9,180 bases of DNA from Pseudomonadota bacterium (GCA_027490595.1 JAIXXU010000089.1:1-9180); one strand, 5' to 3'. Counted from the stretch's first letter, positions 1 to 7,009 are shown. Translations and numbers: made by a program. The notes: generated from the letters alone by a model not told the origin.

Positions 1-1050
1 AAAAATCTTTTGCAAATAGAAAATATTGCCGTTTATCATGACGCAGCTCTGGGAGATCTTCTTGTATCCACAGCCGCTCTTTACGAAATTACAAAACTTT
101 ATCCTAGTGCGCAGATTACTCTAATTGGCTCCAAGCTGTGGACTTCTATTTTAAAGCCTTCCGTCTGGCCTCAAATTCATTTTATTTATACTTCTCAACA
201 AAAAAAATTTAATGACCTGGAATGTTGGCAGGCAACTCAAGACAAAAATTTGTGGGAAAAACAAGATCATAAAGTTGTAAAATCTATTCAAAAATTTCTT
301 CAGACTTTCGATATGACCATTGATTTTCGCTCTGAAAGCATAAGATTCGCCTTACAAAGTTTTCTTGCCAGAGTTCCCTATAGAGTTGGAGCTAGTCAAA
401 ACTCTATTACAAAGTTCTTTTTCACTCACTTTGTCAAGGAAAATAATAAATTAGTTATTCATGAGAGAGATAGATATCTTAGAATTTTATCTTCCCTTAA
501 CAAAGAGCATATTGAAGAAACATTGATACAAGGGCAACAGCTGGGCTTGCCTCCTCTGATTTCACCTTTCCCCAAGCGCGGCAAATATGACGTCATCATA
601 AATCCCACGGCCAGCATTAGGGAAAAAGCATGGCCTAGCAAAAATTTTTATGAGCTCGCTATGGCTCTTCGTAAACAAGGAAGAAACACTTTTATTATTG
701 GAGCCCCACACGAAACAGATTGGCTTCAGGAAGCAGCTCAAAATCAATTTACTATTATCCAACCAAAAAACATTTTTGAACTAATTTGTACTGTATCCCA
801 AGCAAATCTTCTAATTACTAATACAAGCTCGATGCAGTTCATTGCAGCATCTACGAAGACCCCCACAATCACTCTCATGGGATCGGCAAATCCCGTGCAG
901 TGGGGTCCGTTAGGCCCTTGGAGCCAATTTATTAAAGGGACACCCAACAAAGCCTCGCTGGCCAACCACAAAGACCCCAAGGACGCTCGAAAATTAGAAA
1001 CGTTATGCTACAACAGTATTAAAGTTGAGAGCATCATGGCTCTAATATAG
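1..1050 (+). CDS. Glycosyltransferase family 9 (ADP-heptose:LPS heptosyltransferase-like), 5' end possibly outside the window
   Basis: Family 9 enzymes are cytoplasmic GT-B transferases that add heptose from ADP-heptose to the lipopolysaccharide core. Numbering from the TTG at base 10 (346 aa), the N-terminal half has the ALGDLLVSTAAL motif (14-25) with Asp16 at the position of the proposed catalytic base of WaaC. The C-terminal half opens with INPTASIREKAWP (197-209), matching the family pattern of a Lys (206) just before Trp-Pro. The nucleotide-sugar loop follows at NTSSMQF (271-277), then GSANPVQWGPLG (291-302). In the loop, the usual Asp-Thr/Ser-Gly...His is replaced by Asn-Thr-Ser...Gln. 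The frame is open to the left edge, and relatives normally have a few more residues before this point, so the real start is probably just outside; TTG at base 10 is the only start in view. ligA follows 20 bases later on the same strand. Which sugar or acceptor is used cannot be told. Confidence 0.85.
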   Translation, partial: KNLLQIENIAVYHDAALGDLLVSTAALYEITKLYPSAQITLIGSKLWTSILKPSVWPQIHFIYTSQQKKFNDLECWQATQDKNLWEKQDHKVVKSIQKFLQTFDMTIDFRSESIRFALQSFLARVPYRVGASQNSITKFFFTHFVKENNKLVIHERDRYLRILSSLNKEHIEETLIQGQQLGLPPLISPFPKRGKYDVIINPTASIREKAWPSKNFYELAMALRKQGRNTFIIGAPHETDWLQEAAQNQFTIIQPKNIFELICTVSQANLLITNTSSMQFIAASTKTPTITLMGSANPVQWGPLGPWSQFIKGTPNKASLANHKDPKDARKLETLCYNSIKVESIMALI

Positions 1051-1064
1051 ATTTACTTTTTCTT

Positions 1065-1070
1065 GGCGGA
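1065..1070 (+). promoter_or_regulatory. Shine-Dalgarno-like GGCGGA before ligA that bears on the start choice
   Basis: GGCGGA abuts the ATG at 1071 with no spacer, which is too close for a normal ribosome binding site. The in-frame GTG at 1080 (codon 4) lies nine bases from it, a normal distance. Translation may therefore start at 1080, giving a protein three residues shorter. This rests on spacing alone. Confidence 0.35.
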
Positions 1071-3041
1071 ATGCGAACAGTGACTGATAAATTAGAAATT
1101 GAAAAATTAGCCTCTAGGCTAATGTATTACAAAAAACTTTATTACCTGGGACAAAGTATAATTTCAGACGCCGAGTATGATGCCCTTGAAGATTTACTGC
1201 GCACCCAAGAGCCAAACCATCCGGTTCTAGGTACCGTGGGCTATGAATTCGACACCAACTTAGAAAAAGATAAAGTATTTCATACGATACCTATGCTTTC
1301 CTTAACAAAAACCTATTCCATACAAGATCTTCAATCTTTTTTAAATAAGTATTCTTGTATTGTCATGGATAAATTTGATGGAATGGCACTCTCACTTGAA
1401 TATGACTATAAAGGAAAATTAATCCAAGCATCTACCCGTGGCAATGGACAACTGGGAGAAAATGTAACCGAACACGTCTTACACGTCTTATCTATTCCAA
1501 AAAATTTAAAATTATCCACTAACCTACCATCGACAATGAAACTTGAAATTAGAGGAGAAATCTATTTCCCAAAATCTGAATTTCAAAAATATGAAAACCA
1601 ATTTGATAGCTTACGTAATGCTGTTCCTGGTACTTTAGGTAGAAAGAATGCACATGAAGTGATTTCAATTCTTAATTCATTAAAATTTGAGCCCTATGAC
1701 ATTCTCTGTATGAATGAAGGCGAACTTCTTAACCCACATGAATTTCATTCTTTCTTTCATACCAATCATGATTTTATAAAAAAGATTGCACTAATTTCAA
1801 GCTTTGGCTTTACAAACAGAGAAATTATTACGGTACAAAAAAATATTGAAGTCACAAATCTAGATTCGTTTATTCAAGAACTTTTTAACAAAGATCGAGA
1901 TTACCACATTGATGGTTTGGTATTTCGCTTACGGGATGACACAGAGTGGGAAGCCCTGGGACAAACCTCACACCATCCAAGGGGAAGTATTGCTTTCAAA
2001 CAAGCAGGTGAAACCGCTGAAACTGAAATTTTAGATATCGAAATTGCCTTAGGAAGAAGCGGAAAAGTTACATTTCGCGCAAAATTAAAACCAGTTTTTC
2101 TTTCAGGCGCAACAATATCATACGCCACACTGCACAATGCAGAATTTATCGAACAAGGTGAATTTGCGCCTGGGGCTAAAGTAACACTCATTAGAAGTGG
2201 CGAAGTCATACCTGCCTTGTTATCTGTGATAGAAAAAGGACCAATACCTTATCAGCTCCCAACACTTTGTCTATGTGGACACAAGTTAGTTCGTCAAGGA
2301 CCCGATCTGATATGTCTGGAAAAGATAAAATGCCCCTTTAAAGATCAAGAATCTCTTGTTCATTTTGTTTCTAGTCTGGGAATCATGGGGGTTTCTGATA
2401 AAATTATTCAAAAATTGAGAGATGCTGGATTTCTAAAAGAACCCGCTGATTTATTTAAGCTCACAACAGAAGATCTTCTACAACTGGAAGGCTTTGCAGA
2501 AAAATCCTCAGAAAATATCATCAAAGCAATTGATGGTGCAAAAAATATTCCTCTAGCAAAATTTCTTACTGCATTGGGCTTAAAGCGAGGCGGCGCTGTA
2601 AAATGCCAAGAAGTTTCGAAAAAATGTGGCTCGTTAGAGCATGTTTTAGAGTTAAAGGCTGAAGATCTTAGGAATGATAAAGGCTGGGCTGAAAAATCAG
2701 CTACAGATTTCGTTGAATCTTTGAATGAAAAACGAAACGTCATAAAAAATTTACTTCAACATGTCGTTGTTCTACATGACAATAAAGCTAAAGAAGAGTT
2801 AAAATTTGTTTCTCATCCTTATCATGGCAAGCAAATTTGTATTACAGGCGCACTAACCAAACCCCGAGAACAATACAAATTCGCTCTCGAAAAAATTGGA
2901 GCGAAACTGGTTTCATCTGTATCAGCAAATACCTTATTTCTTGTATGCAACGAAACCGACGCAAACTCTGCAAAATTCAAACAAGCAAAAAAACTTAATA
3001 TTTCTATCGTATCAGAAGAAGAATTCTCATCAAAACTATAA
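1071..3041 (+). CDS. ligA: NAD-dependent DNA ligase LigA
   Basis: LigA seals nicks in duplex DNA during replication and repair using NAD+. The protein has 656 aa from ATG 1071, close to the usual ~670, with every domain in order. Domain Ia has the NMN-binding pattern LYY...SDAEYD (23-37). The adenylation domain has the nucleophile motif DKFDG (Lys101), TRGNGQLGEN (122-131), EIRGE (159-163), DGLVFR (281-286) and PRGSIAFK (303-310). An OB fold follows (about 320-390), then a Zn finger with Cys400, 402, 415 and 421. Helix-hairpin-helix repeats lie at about 430-555 and a C-terminal BRCT domain at about 584-656. Several residues differ from the consensus: the Glu two before the nucleophile is Met99, the motif-IV Lys is Arg286, and the first Cys pair is CxC rather than CxxC. 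Lys101, Asp103, Glu163, Asp281 and Lys310 are all present, so it looks functional. It ends facing a convergent tRNA gene. Confidence 0.95.
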   Translation: MRTVTDKLEIEKLASRLMYYKKLYYLGQSIISDAEYDALEDLLRTQEPNHPVLGTVGYEFDTNLEKDKVFHTIPMLSLTKTYSIQDLQSFLNKYSCIVMDKFDGMALSLEYDYKGKLIQASTRGNGQLGENVTEHVLHVLSIPKNLKLSTNLPSTMKLEIRGEIYFPKSEFQKYENQFDSLRNAVPGTLGRKNAHEVISILNSLKFEPYDILCMNEGELLNPHEFHSFFHTNHDFIKKIALISSFGFTNREIITVQKNIEVTNLDSFIQELFNKDRDYHIDGLVFRLRDDTEWEALGQTSHHPRGSIAFKQAGETAETEILDIEIALGRSGKVTFRAKLKPVFLSGATISYATLHNAEFIEQGEFAPGAKVTLIRSGEVIPALLSVIEKGPIPYQLPTLCLCGHKLVRQGPDLICLEKIKCPFKDQESLVHFVSSLGIMGVSDKIIQKLRDAGFLKEPADLFKLTTEDLLQLEGFAEKSSENIIKAIDGAKNIPLAKFLTALGLKRGGAVKCQEVSKKCGSLEHVLELKAEDLRNDKGWAEKSATDFVESLNEKRNVIKNLLQHVVVLHDNKAKEELKFVSHPYHGKQICITGALTKPREQYKFALEKIGAKLVSSVSANTLFLVCNETDANSAKFKQAKKLNISIVSEEEFSSKL

Positions 3042-3064
3042 ACAATTGCGCAGTTTCAAGACCC

Positions 3065-3142
3065 ATGGACAAAAAAATACAGAAAATACTCAAATATGAT
3101 TATGAAAAAAAAAGAGCCCTGGGGGAAATAGAACTGAATTAA
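3065..3142 (+). other. 25-codon open frame between ligA and the tRNA gene; doubtful gene
   Basis: An ATG at 3065 opens a frame of 25 codons ending in TAA two bases before the mature 3' end of the convergent tRNA. The peptide is lysine-rich and looks helical: it starts MDKKIQKILKYDYEKK and ends with GEIELN. No Shine-Dalgarno sequence lies in front of it, and the short frame could be chance. The minus-strand terminator candidate of the tRNA overlaps it. It could also be the surviving start of a longer gene lost next to the tRNA. I recognise no family. Confidence 0.12.
3105..3135 (-). terminator. Candidate terminator of the tRNA-Arg gene
   Basis: Read on the minus strand just past the CCA end of the tRNA, AGTTC and GGGCT can form a five-pair stem with two G-U pairs around an 11-base loop. 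One base later comes an uninterrupted run of nine T (3113-3105). The T run and position are right for an intrinsic terminator; the stem is weak, so confidence is low. Confidence 0.3.
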
Positions 3143-3143
3143 A

Positions 3144-3220
3144 TGGCGTCACCAGCAGGATTCTAACCTGCGACCCCTTCTTTAGGAAAGAAGTGCTCTA
3201 TACAGCTGAGCTATGGCGAC
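3144..3220 (-). tRNA. tRNA-Arg, anticodon CCT
   Basis: The minus strand folds into a complete 77-base cloverleaf. The acceptor GTCGCCA pairs with TGGTGAC with one G-U pair. The D stem is GCTC/GAGC. The anticodon stem CTTCT/AGAAG encloses the loop TTCCTAA, which places CCT as the anticodon. A five-base variable region follows, then T stem GCAGG/CCTGC with loop TTAGAAT. The discriminator is G and CCA is encoded. It reads the codon AGG, a minor arginine codon in many bacteria. It converges with ligA and diverges from the ComEC-like gene, so it is a single-gene transcription unit with its own promoter at 3236-3264. Confidence 0.97.
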
Positions 3221-3235
3221 TTTAAGAAGATTTTA

Positions 3236-3264
3236 GTTCTACAAAAGACTCCGGAAGAGGTCAA
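3236..3264 (-). promoter_or_regulatory. Sigma70-type promoter of the tRNA-Arg gene
   Basis: On the minus strand, TTGACC (3264-3259) is followed after exactly 17 bases by TAGAAC (3241-3236). Transcription would start near 3229, about nine bases before the mature tRNA 5' end at 3220, a short leader typical of tRNA genes. The -35 box matches five of six consensus bases and the -10 box four of six. Confidence 0.6.
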
Positions 3265-3310
3265 TACGCCCCTTCGCATAAACCTCAAATTTTGCTCTAG
3301 TTGGCTTATT

Positions 3311-3363
3311 AGGGGGCACCCCTAGAAACAAAAGTTGAATTTTGTTTCTATGAAGCAAAGGGG
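3311..3363 (+). promoter_or_regulatory. Inverted repeats overlapping the leader of the ComEC-like gene
   Basis: A perfect 11-bp inverted repeat, TAGAAACAAAA (3323-3333) and TTTTGTTTCTA (3340-3350), encloses a six-base loop. It lies seven bases before the AAAGGGG ribosome binding site (3357-3363) of the ComEC-like gene. Directly upstream, AGGGG (3311-3315) and CCCCT (3319-3323) form a second small hairpin. CCCC at 3319-3322 could instead pair with GGGG of the binding site at 3360-3363, stacked on the long stem with a nine-base bulge, and hide it. The left arm also contains TAGAAA, 16 bases after TTGGCT (3301-3306), so it could be part of a promoter. The inverted repeat is certain; the role is not. 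Confidence 0.4.
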
Positions 3364-3370
3364 ATTTCCA

Positions 3371-4549
3371 ATGAGAAAAAAACAATTTGTCTTATCTATA
3401 ATTGTATATTTTATCCTCGTTGTTATGTCTTACTATCTCTCCAAAATTCAAGGTTTTAAAGGTTTTTTAAGTGGTGCTATTTTCTTGCCAGAATTTCTAG
3501 AAACTAAAGCCCACCTCATTGGTGCGACCATGTCCGAAAAAAACTTAGGAGAAAGCTTTATAGGAAATATCCACCAATTTTCTTCCTGTGAATTGCAGCA
3601 ATACCAAGCTTCTGGTCTTGTGCACCTGCTGGCAATTTCAGGAGGGCAAATACATCCTGTAAATCAATTTATTGGTTTTATTCTCACTTATTTTACATTT
3701 TTTACTTTAAAAAAAACCTACTCTTTTAATCACATGATGAAAATAAACTCAGTTATAAAACTAATATCTGGAATTATTGTCTCATTTGGATTGTCATTCT
3801 TATACGGAGGGACTGGAGCACTTTTGCGAACAGCAAGTCTAGATTTCTTAAAACGAATACCGATCTTTTCAATTTTACGTTTACGCTATTTTAAATTCAC
3901 ACGATTTTTGAATGAACATACCTTAGATAATGCATTGATACTGATAATATTTTGCTTACTATTTGGACCGTTTGGCCAAAACTATTCCTTTCTTTTGTCA
4001 GCAATTGGAGCTTGTTGTGCTGGCTTAAGCGCACGTACCGTGAAAGCTTTGTTAACTTGGTGCCACAAAACTCCTTGCCATAAAATCAAAAAGCTAAGAA
4101 AAATAACAAATATGAATATTTTCTATTCAACATGCTCAACAATAGCAACATCTATTTTTATTGGAATTCTATTTTATGCAGTAAACAAAACATCATTTCT
4201 AAATTCATGTCTCGCCAATATCGTTGCCATTCCATTGGTTACTTTCCTTGTCACACCCCTTTCAATCATAGCTCTTCTATTGCCACTTCAATCTAAACTT
4301 ATGGAAGTCAATACCTACTTCTTAAATATGTTTCTCAGGTGGTTTCACAATCTATCACTCATTTTTTCTGATATTCCGTTCGGATGTGAAGATATACCCA
4401 GGACTACAAGTGCACTTTTTTCCTCTTGGGGCCTTATTTATATCAATATTCTATTTGTTATTTTATTTGCCCTTTATGACTTGGTAAAAACAAACAAATT
4501 GCAAAACATAAAAAGCTCACTTCAAAAGGCAAAGGCCAGGCGAGCATAG
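3371..4549 (+). CDS. ComEC/Rec2-family membrane protein, channel domain only
   Basis: ComEC forms the inner-membrane channel that takes up single-stranded DNA in transformation. This 392-aa protein matches only its polytopic 'competence' domain. SGLVHLLAISGGQI (81-94) corresponds to the ComEC signature SG..HLLAISG. YGGTGALLRTASLDFL (145-160) corresponds to the segment around the conserved ...LRA. FLLSAIGACCAGL (207-219) and the stretch ANIVAIPLVTFLVTPLSIIALLLPL (282-306) match later parts of the domain. Hydrophobic segments lie near 6-23, 100-113, 129-145, 187-219, 254-271, 277-306 and 353-372. The N-terminal OB domain and the C-terminal metallo-beta-lactamase domain of full-length ComEC are absent, and the chain ends in a basic tail. 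The start is ATG 3371, seven bases after AAAGGGG; the frame extends to a TTG at 3335, but that lies inside an inverted repeat and lacks a binding site. It could be a minimal DNA channel, a partner of separate domains, or a repurposed permease. Confidence 0.78.
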   Translation: MRKKQFVLSIIVYFILVVMSYYLSKIQGFKGFLSGAIFLPEFLETKAHLIGATMSEKNLGESFIGNIHQFSSCELQQYQASGLVHLLAISGGQIHPVNQFIGFILTYFTFFTLKKTYSFNHMMKINSVIKLISGIIVSFGLSFLYGGTGALLRTASLDFLKRIPIFSILRLRYFKFTRFLNEHTLDNALILIIFCLLFGPFGQNYSFLLSAIGACCAGLSARTVKALLTWCHKTPCHKIKKLRKITNMNIFYSTCSTIATSIFIGILFYAVNKTSFLNSCLANIVAIPLVTFLVTPLSIIALLLPLQSKLMEVNTYFLNMFLRWFHNLSLIFSDIPFGCEDIPRTTSALFSSWGLIYINILFVILFALYDLVKTNKLQNIKSSLQKAKARRA

Positions 4550-4599
4550 TAAACTTGACTGTGGGCTAAGCTTTTCCATTCATTTTCCTTACACAATGA

Positions 4600-4611
4600 T
4601 ATCCTAGGATA
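4600..4611 (+). promoter_or_regulatory. 12-bp palindrome upstream of flgM, possible operator
   Basis: TATCCTAGGATA is a perfect palindrome 27 bases before the flgM start, in the 89-base gap that should hold the promoter of the flagellar block. I find no clear promoter there. TTGACT at 4555-4560 is a fair -35 box without a good -10 partner. TATAAT at 4616-4621 lies too close to the AGGAG ribosome binding site (4626-4630). No sigma-28 or sigma-54 consensus with correct spacing is visible. Confidence 0.25.
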
Positions 4612-4638
4612 AATTTATAATTAACAGGAGAGTTTTTC

Positions 4639-4995
4639 ATGGCTATTCAAAATCTTGGTCGCGATGCCAGAGCTATGCCGGATGCTTCACAAAACCAAAC
4701 AGCAAATAAAGCAAACGCTATTAAACAAGCTAACATAGCGGCAACAGCTTATGGAAAAGAGTCCCAAAAACCATCTTTAAAAAATGCAACCCAGGTAAAA
4801 ATTTCTGATAAAGCAAAAGAAAGAGCACTGGCCTTAGCTCAAGCGAACAAAGCTCCTGATATGGATGAAACAAAAGTAGCTAAATACAAGGAACTTATAA
4901 ATTCAGGAAAATATAAACCTGACGCAGAAAAAATAGCAGAGGGAATTGCCAAGGAAGCTATGAGAGACACAATGGCTCAAAGCCTGAAACCATAA
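4639..4995 (+). CDS. flgM: Negative regulator of flagellin synthesis FlgM (anti-sigma-28)
   Basis: FlgM binds the flagellar sigma factor FliA in the cytoplasm and keeps late genes off until it is exported through the finished hook-basal body. The 118-aa protein has the family layout. The polar N-terminal half, rich in Ala, Asn and Gln, is probably disordered. The conserved C-terminal sigma-binding part begins at VKISDKAKERALALAQ (53-68). It then has the diagnostic stretch APDMDETKVAKYKELINSGK (72-91), followed by YKPDAEKIAEGIAKEAM (92-108). The start ATG 4639 lies eight bases after AGGAG. It heads a run of four closely spaced flagellar genes, with flgN starting 13 bases after its stop, the classical flgM-flgN-flgK-flgL order. 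FliA is not in the window. Confidence 0.92.
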   Translation: MAIQNLGRDARAMPDASQNQTANKANAIKQANIAATAYGKESQKPSLKNATQVKISDKAKERALALAQANKAPDMDETKVAKYKELINSGKYKPDAEKIAEGIAKEAMRDTMAQSLKP

Positions 4996-5008
4996 GTGAA
5001 AATCATTC

Positions 5009-5581
5009 ATGCATGAACTCATACTTTACCTTCAAGAACTTAACGATGTCATTGAAAGGCAAATGAGTTTTTTTACACAATTTTTAGAAATTCTTGACAA
5101 AGAAGAGGATGCCATTAGCCATTATGATTTCCAGTTGATTGAAAAATCCGTTATTGTCAAAGACCAACATATTCGCATGGCGCAAAATCTTGAAAACAAA
5201 AGACTACAACTGATTCAAAAAATTTCTTACCTCATCGCCTTTGATTCCAGGCGACAAACTATATCGCTTGACATATTTTGTACTGTATTTACATCCTACC
5301 TAGAAAATGTTCGTTCGTTGCTTCCAGCAGAAGTATTCCAAAAAGTAGAAGCACTGTTCTTCAAATTTAAAATCCAGGGAGCAAACTTTAAAACTCTTTT
5401 TGAAACTTCACAATTAAGAGTTCAACGCAACAAACAAATTATTAAAAAAATACTTCAACAAGTGGAGTTGTCACAAAATATTTTTCATACAAATGCAAAC
5501 ACTGGAATCAATTATAACGCCGTAGGAAAACCTGACTCAAAATACAAAGCCACAAACTCATCCGTCAGAGTGATGGTGTAA
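5009..5581 (+). CDS. flgN: Flagellar export chaperone FlgN
   Basis: FlgN is a cytoplasmic chaperone that binds the C-terminal helices of FlgK and FlgL and delivers them to the flagellar export machinery. The 190-aa protein is almost wholly helical. Its N-terminal half has the family's spaced pattern: acidic/Leu heptads (residues 1-45, including EILDKEEDAI at 27-36), a conserved Lys (51), and LENKR (61-65) in the second helix. The C-terminal tail has the loose Y-x-x-x-G pattern (about 169-173) often seen in FlgN. Sequence similarity in this family is low, so position between flgM and flgK carries much of the weight. No strong Shine-Dalgarno precedes ATG 5009 (only AAGTGA near 4995), and the gap to flgM is 13 bases, suggesting translational coupling. 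Confidence 0.82.
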   Translation: MHELILYLQELNDVIERQMSFFTQFLEILDKEEDAISHYDFQLIEKSVIVKDQHIRMAQNLENKRLQLIQKISYLIAFDSRRQTISLDIFCTVFTSYLENVRSLLPAEVFQKVEALFFKFKIQGANFKTLFETSQLRVQRNKQIIKKILQQVELSQNIFHTNANTGINYNAVGKPDSKYKATNSSVRVMV

Positions 5582-5583
5582 AT

Positions 5584-7008
5584 ATGGCTGGTTCAATCTC
5601 AAGCTTGCTTTCAAAAGGGCAAGAGTCCATGGAGAATGCAAGGGCGGGAATAGACGTTGCTGGTCACAACATTTCCAATGCACATACCGAAGGCTACAGT
5701 CGACAAAGAATTAATCTCGTCACAAAACCTCCCTTGGAATATGGCAGACAGTTGGTAGGAGACGGTGCACGCATAGAGAACGTGACACGTTCCTACGACA
5801 AATTGTTGGAAGACCAAGTGAAAAGGGAAAGCCAAAACGCAGGGTTTCACGGAACAACATATGATGGCTTAAAAAAAATTGAAATGCTGTTTGATCCAGA
5901 GATGACGTCAACCGTTCGAGACAAATTAACAGCATTCACGAATGCTCTTCGAGGACTTAGCAACACTCCAGAAGACGCTTCTTCCAGAACGAACACTCTA
6001 GAAAGTGCACAAAATTTAATACAAGCATTTCAAGTCTCTCACTCTAGACTAAAATCAATTCAGTCTGATGCAAATAAAGAAATTGAAAACTCCTTAAAGA
6101 CAATTAATGATAAACTCGATGAGATTGCAAGCTTAAATAAGCAGATAGTTACTCTAAAAGACGATGGTTCAGGAGCCAATGATTTAAAAGATCGACAAGA
6201 AAAACTAATCAAAGATTTGAGTGAAATGACGAATATGACTGCGTACAAAGATAGTCACGATCAATATACTATCCGAGGCCCAGGTGAATCCTTGCTGGTG
6301 GAAGGTGGCAATACTTCTGCTTTCAAACTTGGAGAACAAATAAACAAAAATGGACAACGAGCTATTCTCGTCTCTAAATTTAAAACCCCAAACTTTATTG
6401 ATGTCACTGAAAAAATTACCACAGGAAAGCTTGGGGGTCTGATTAAAATTAGGGATAAATATTCTCAAGAAACTATCGACAATGTAAATCATTTAGCTAA
6501 ACAATTTGCCCAAAAGTTTAATGAGATTCATAGACAAGGATACGGATGCGGAGATGCTGGAAAGCAAACAGGACTTCATTTTTTTGAAGGAATAGAAGAC
6601 AGCAAAGATCCCGCAGAAACCATTAATGTCAATCAGCTCATTGTTTCAAACCCAAATAATATTGCGACAGCTATGTCACAGGACACCCCTGGTGACAACG
6701 TCATCGTGAATAAATTAATAAAAATGTTTCAGGAACCTATTTCATCACAAGATACAAATACATTATCAGAATCCTACGATAAATTTGTTTCTAAATTAGG
6801 CCAAGAAACGTCTAAAACAAAAGAAGAAAATGCCGCAGCACAAGTGATCGTTTCAAAATTAAATGCTCAACATGAGGCAGTTTCTGGTGTTTCTTTTGAT
6901 GAAGAAACAGCAAACATCTTTAAATATCATCAACTATTTAATGCAAGTTCTAAACTTATTACCACCGCTGAAGAAATGTACCAAACTATACTTGGTCTAA
7001 AAAGGTAA
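5584..7008 (+). CDS. flgK: Flagellar hook-associated protein 1 FlgK
   Basis: FlgK is exported to the tip of the hook and forms the first hook-filament junction ring. The N-terminal domain carries the rod/hook-family motif AGHNISNAHTEGYSRQR (26-42), in a helix that pairs with the C-terminal helix in the assembled structure. The chain continues with a long helical region (about 80-220). The C-terminal domain, GVSFDEETANIFKYHQLFNA (436-455) to the end, matches the family's closing helix, including TTAEEMYQTILGL (460-472). At 474 aa it is shorter than the enteric protein (about 550), most likely through a smaller surface domain in the middle. ATG 5584 comes two bases after the flgN stop with no clear ribosome binding site, so coupling to flgN translation is likely. 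Confidence 0.95.
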   Translation: MAGSISSLLSKGQESMENARAGIDVAGHNISNAHTEGYSRQRINLVTKPPLEYGRQLVGDGARIENVTRSYDKLLEDQVKRESQNAGFHGTTYDGLKKIEMLFDPEMTSTVRDKLTAFTNALRGLSNTPEDASSRTNTLESAQNLIQAFQVSHSRLKSIQSDANKEIENSLKTINDKLDEIASLNKQIVTLKDDGSGANDLKDRQEKLIKDLSEMTNMTAYKDSHDQYTIRGPGESLLVEGGNTSAFKLGEQINKNGQRAILVSKFKTPNFIDVTEKITTGKLGGLIKIRDKYSQETIDNVNHLAKQFAQKFNEIHRQGYGCGDAGKQTGLHFFEGIEDSKDPAETINVNQLIVSNPNNIATAMSQDTPGDNVIVNKLIKMFQEPISSQDTNTLSESYDKFVSKLGQETSKTKEENAAAQVIVSKLNAQHEAVSGVSFDEETANIFKYHQLFNASSKLITTAEEMYQTILGLKR

Positions 7009-7009
7009 T

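Noticed and set aside
1901..2743. Minus-strand open frames of about 100 codons inside ligA
   Set aside because: They lie opposite a well-matched ligase gene, resemble no family I know, and have no ribosome binding sites; similar frames opposite the GT9, flgK and flgL genes were dropped for the same reason.
2896..3099. 67-codon plus-strand frame overlapping the end of ligA
   Set aside because: Most of it is an alternative frame of the BRCT domain; its composition is low-complexity and no start signal is seen.
3335..3370. TTG-initiated 12-codon extension of the ComEC-like gene
   Set aside because: The TTG lies in the loop of an inverted repeat without a ribosome binding site, whereas ATG 3371 has AAAGGGG seven bases upstream and begins a normal hydrophobic N-terminus.
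4555..4583. TTGACT as a sigma70 promoter for flgM
   Set aside because: At 17 bases the partner is ATTCAT, a poor -10 box; noted but too weak to call.
4616..4621. TATAAT as the -10 box of the flgM promoter
   Set aside because: Transcription would start within the AGGAG ribosome binding site, and no -35 box lies at 16-18 bases; probably chance in AT-rich DNA.
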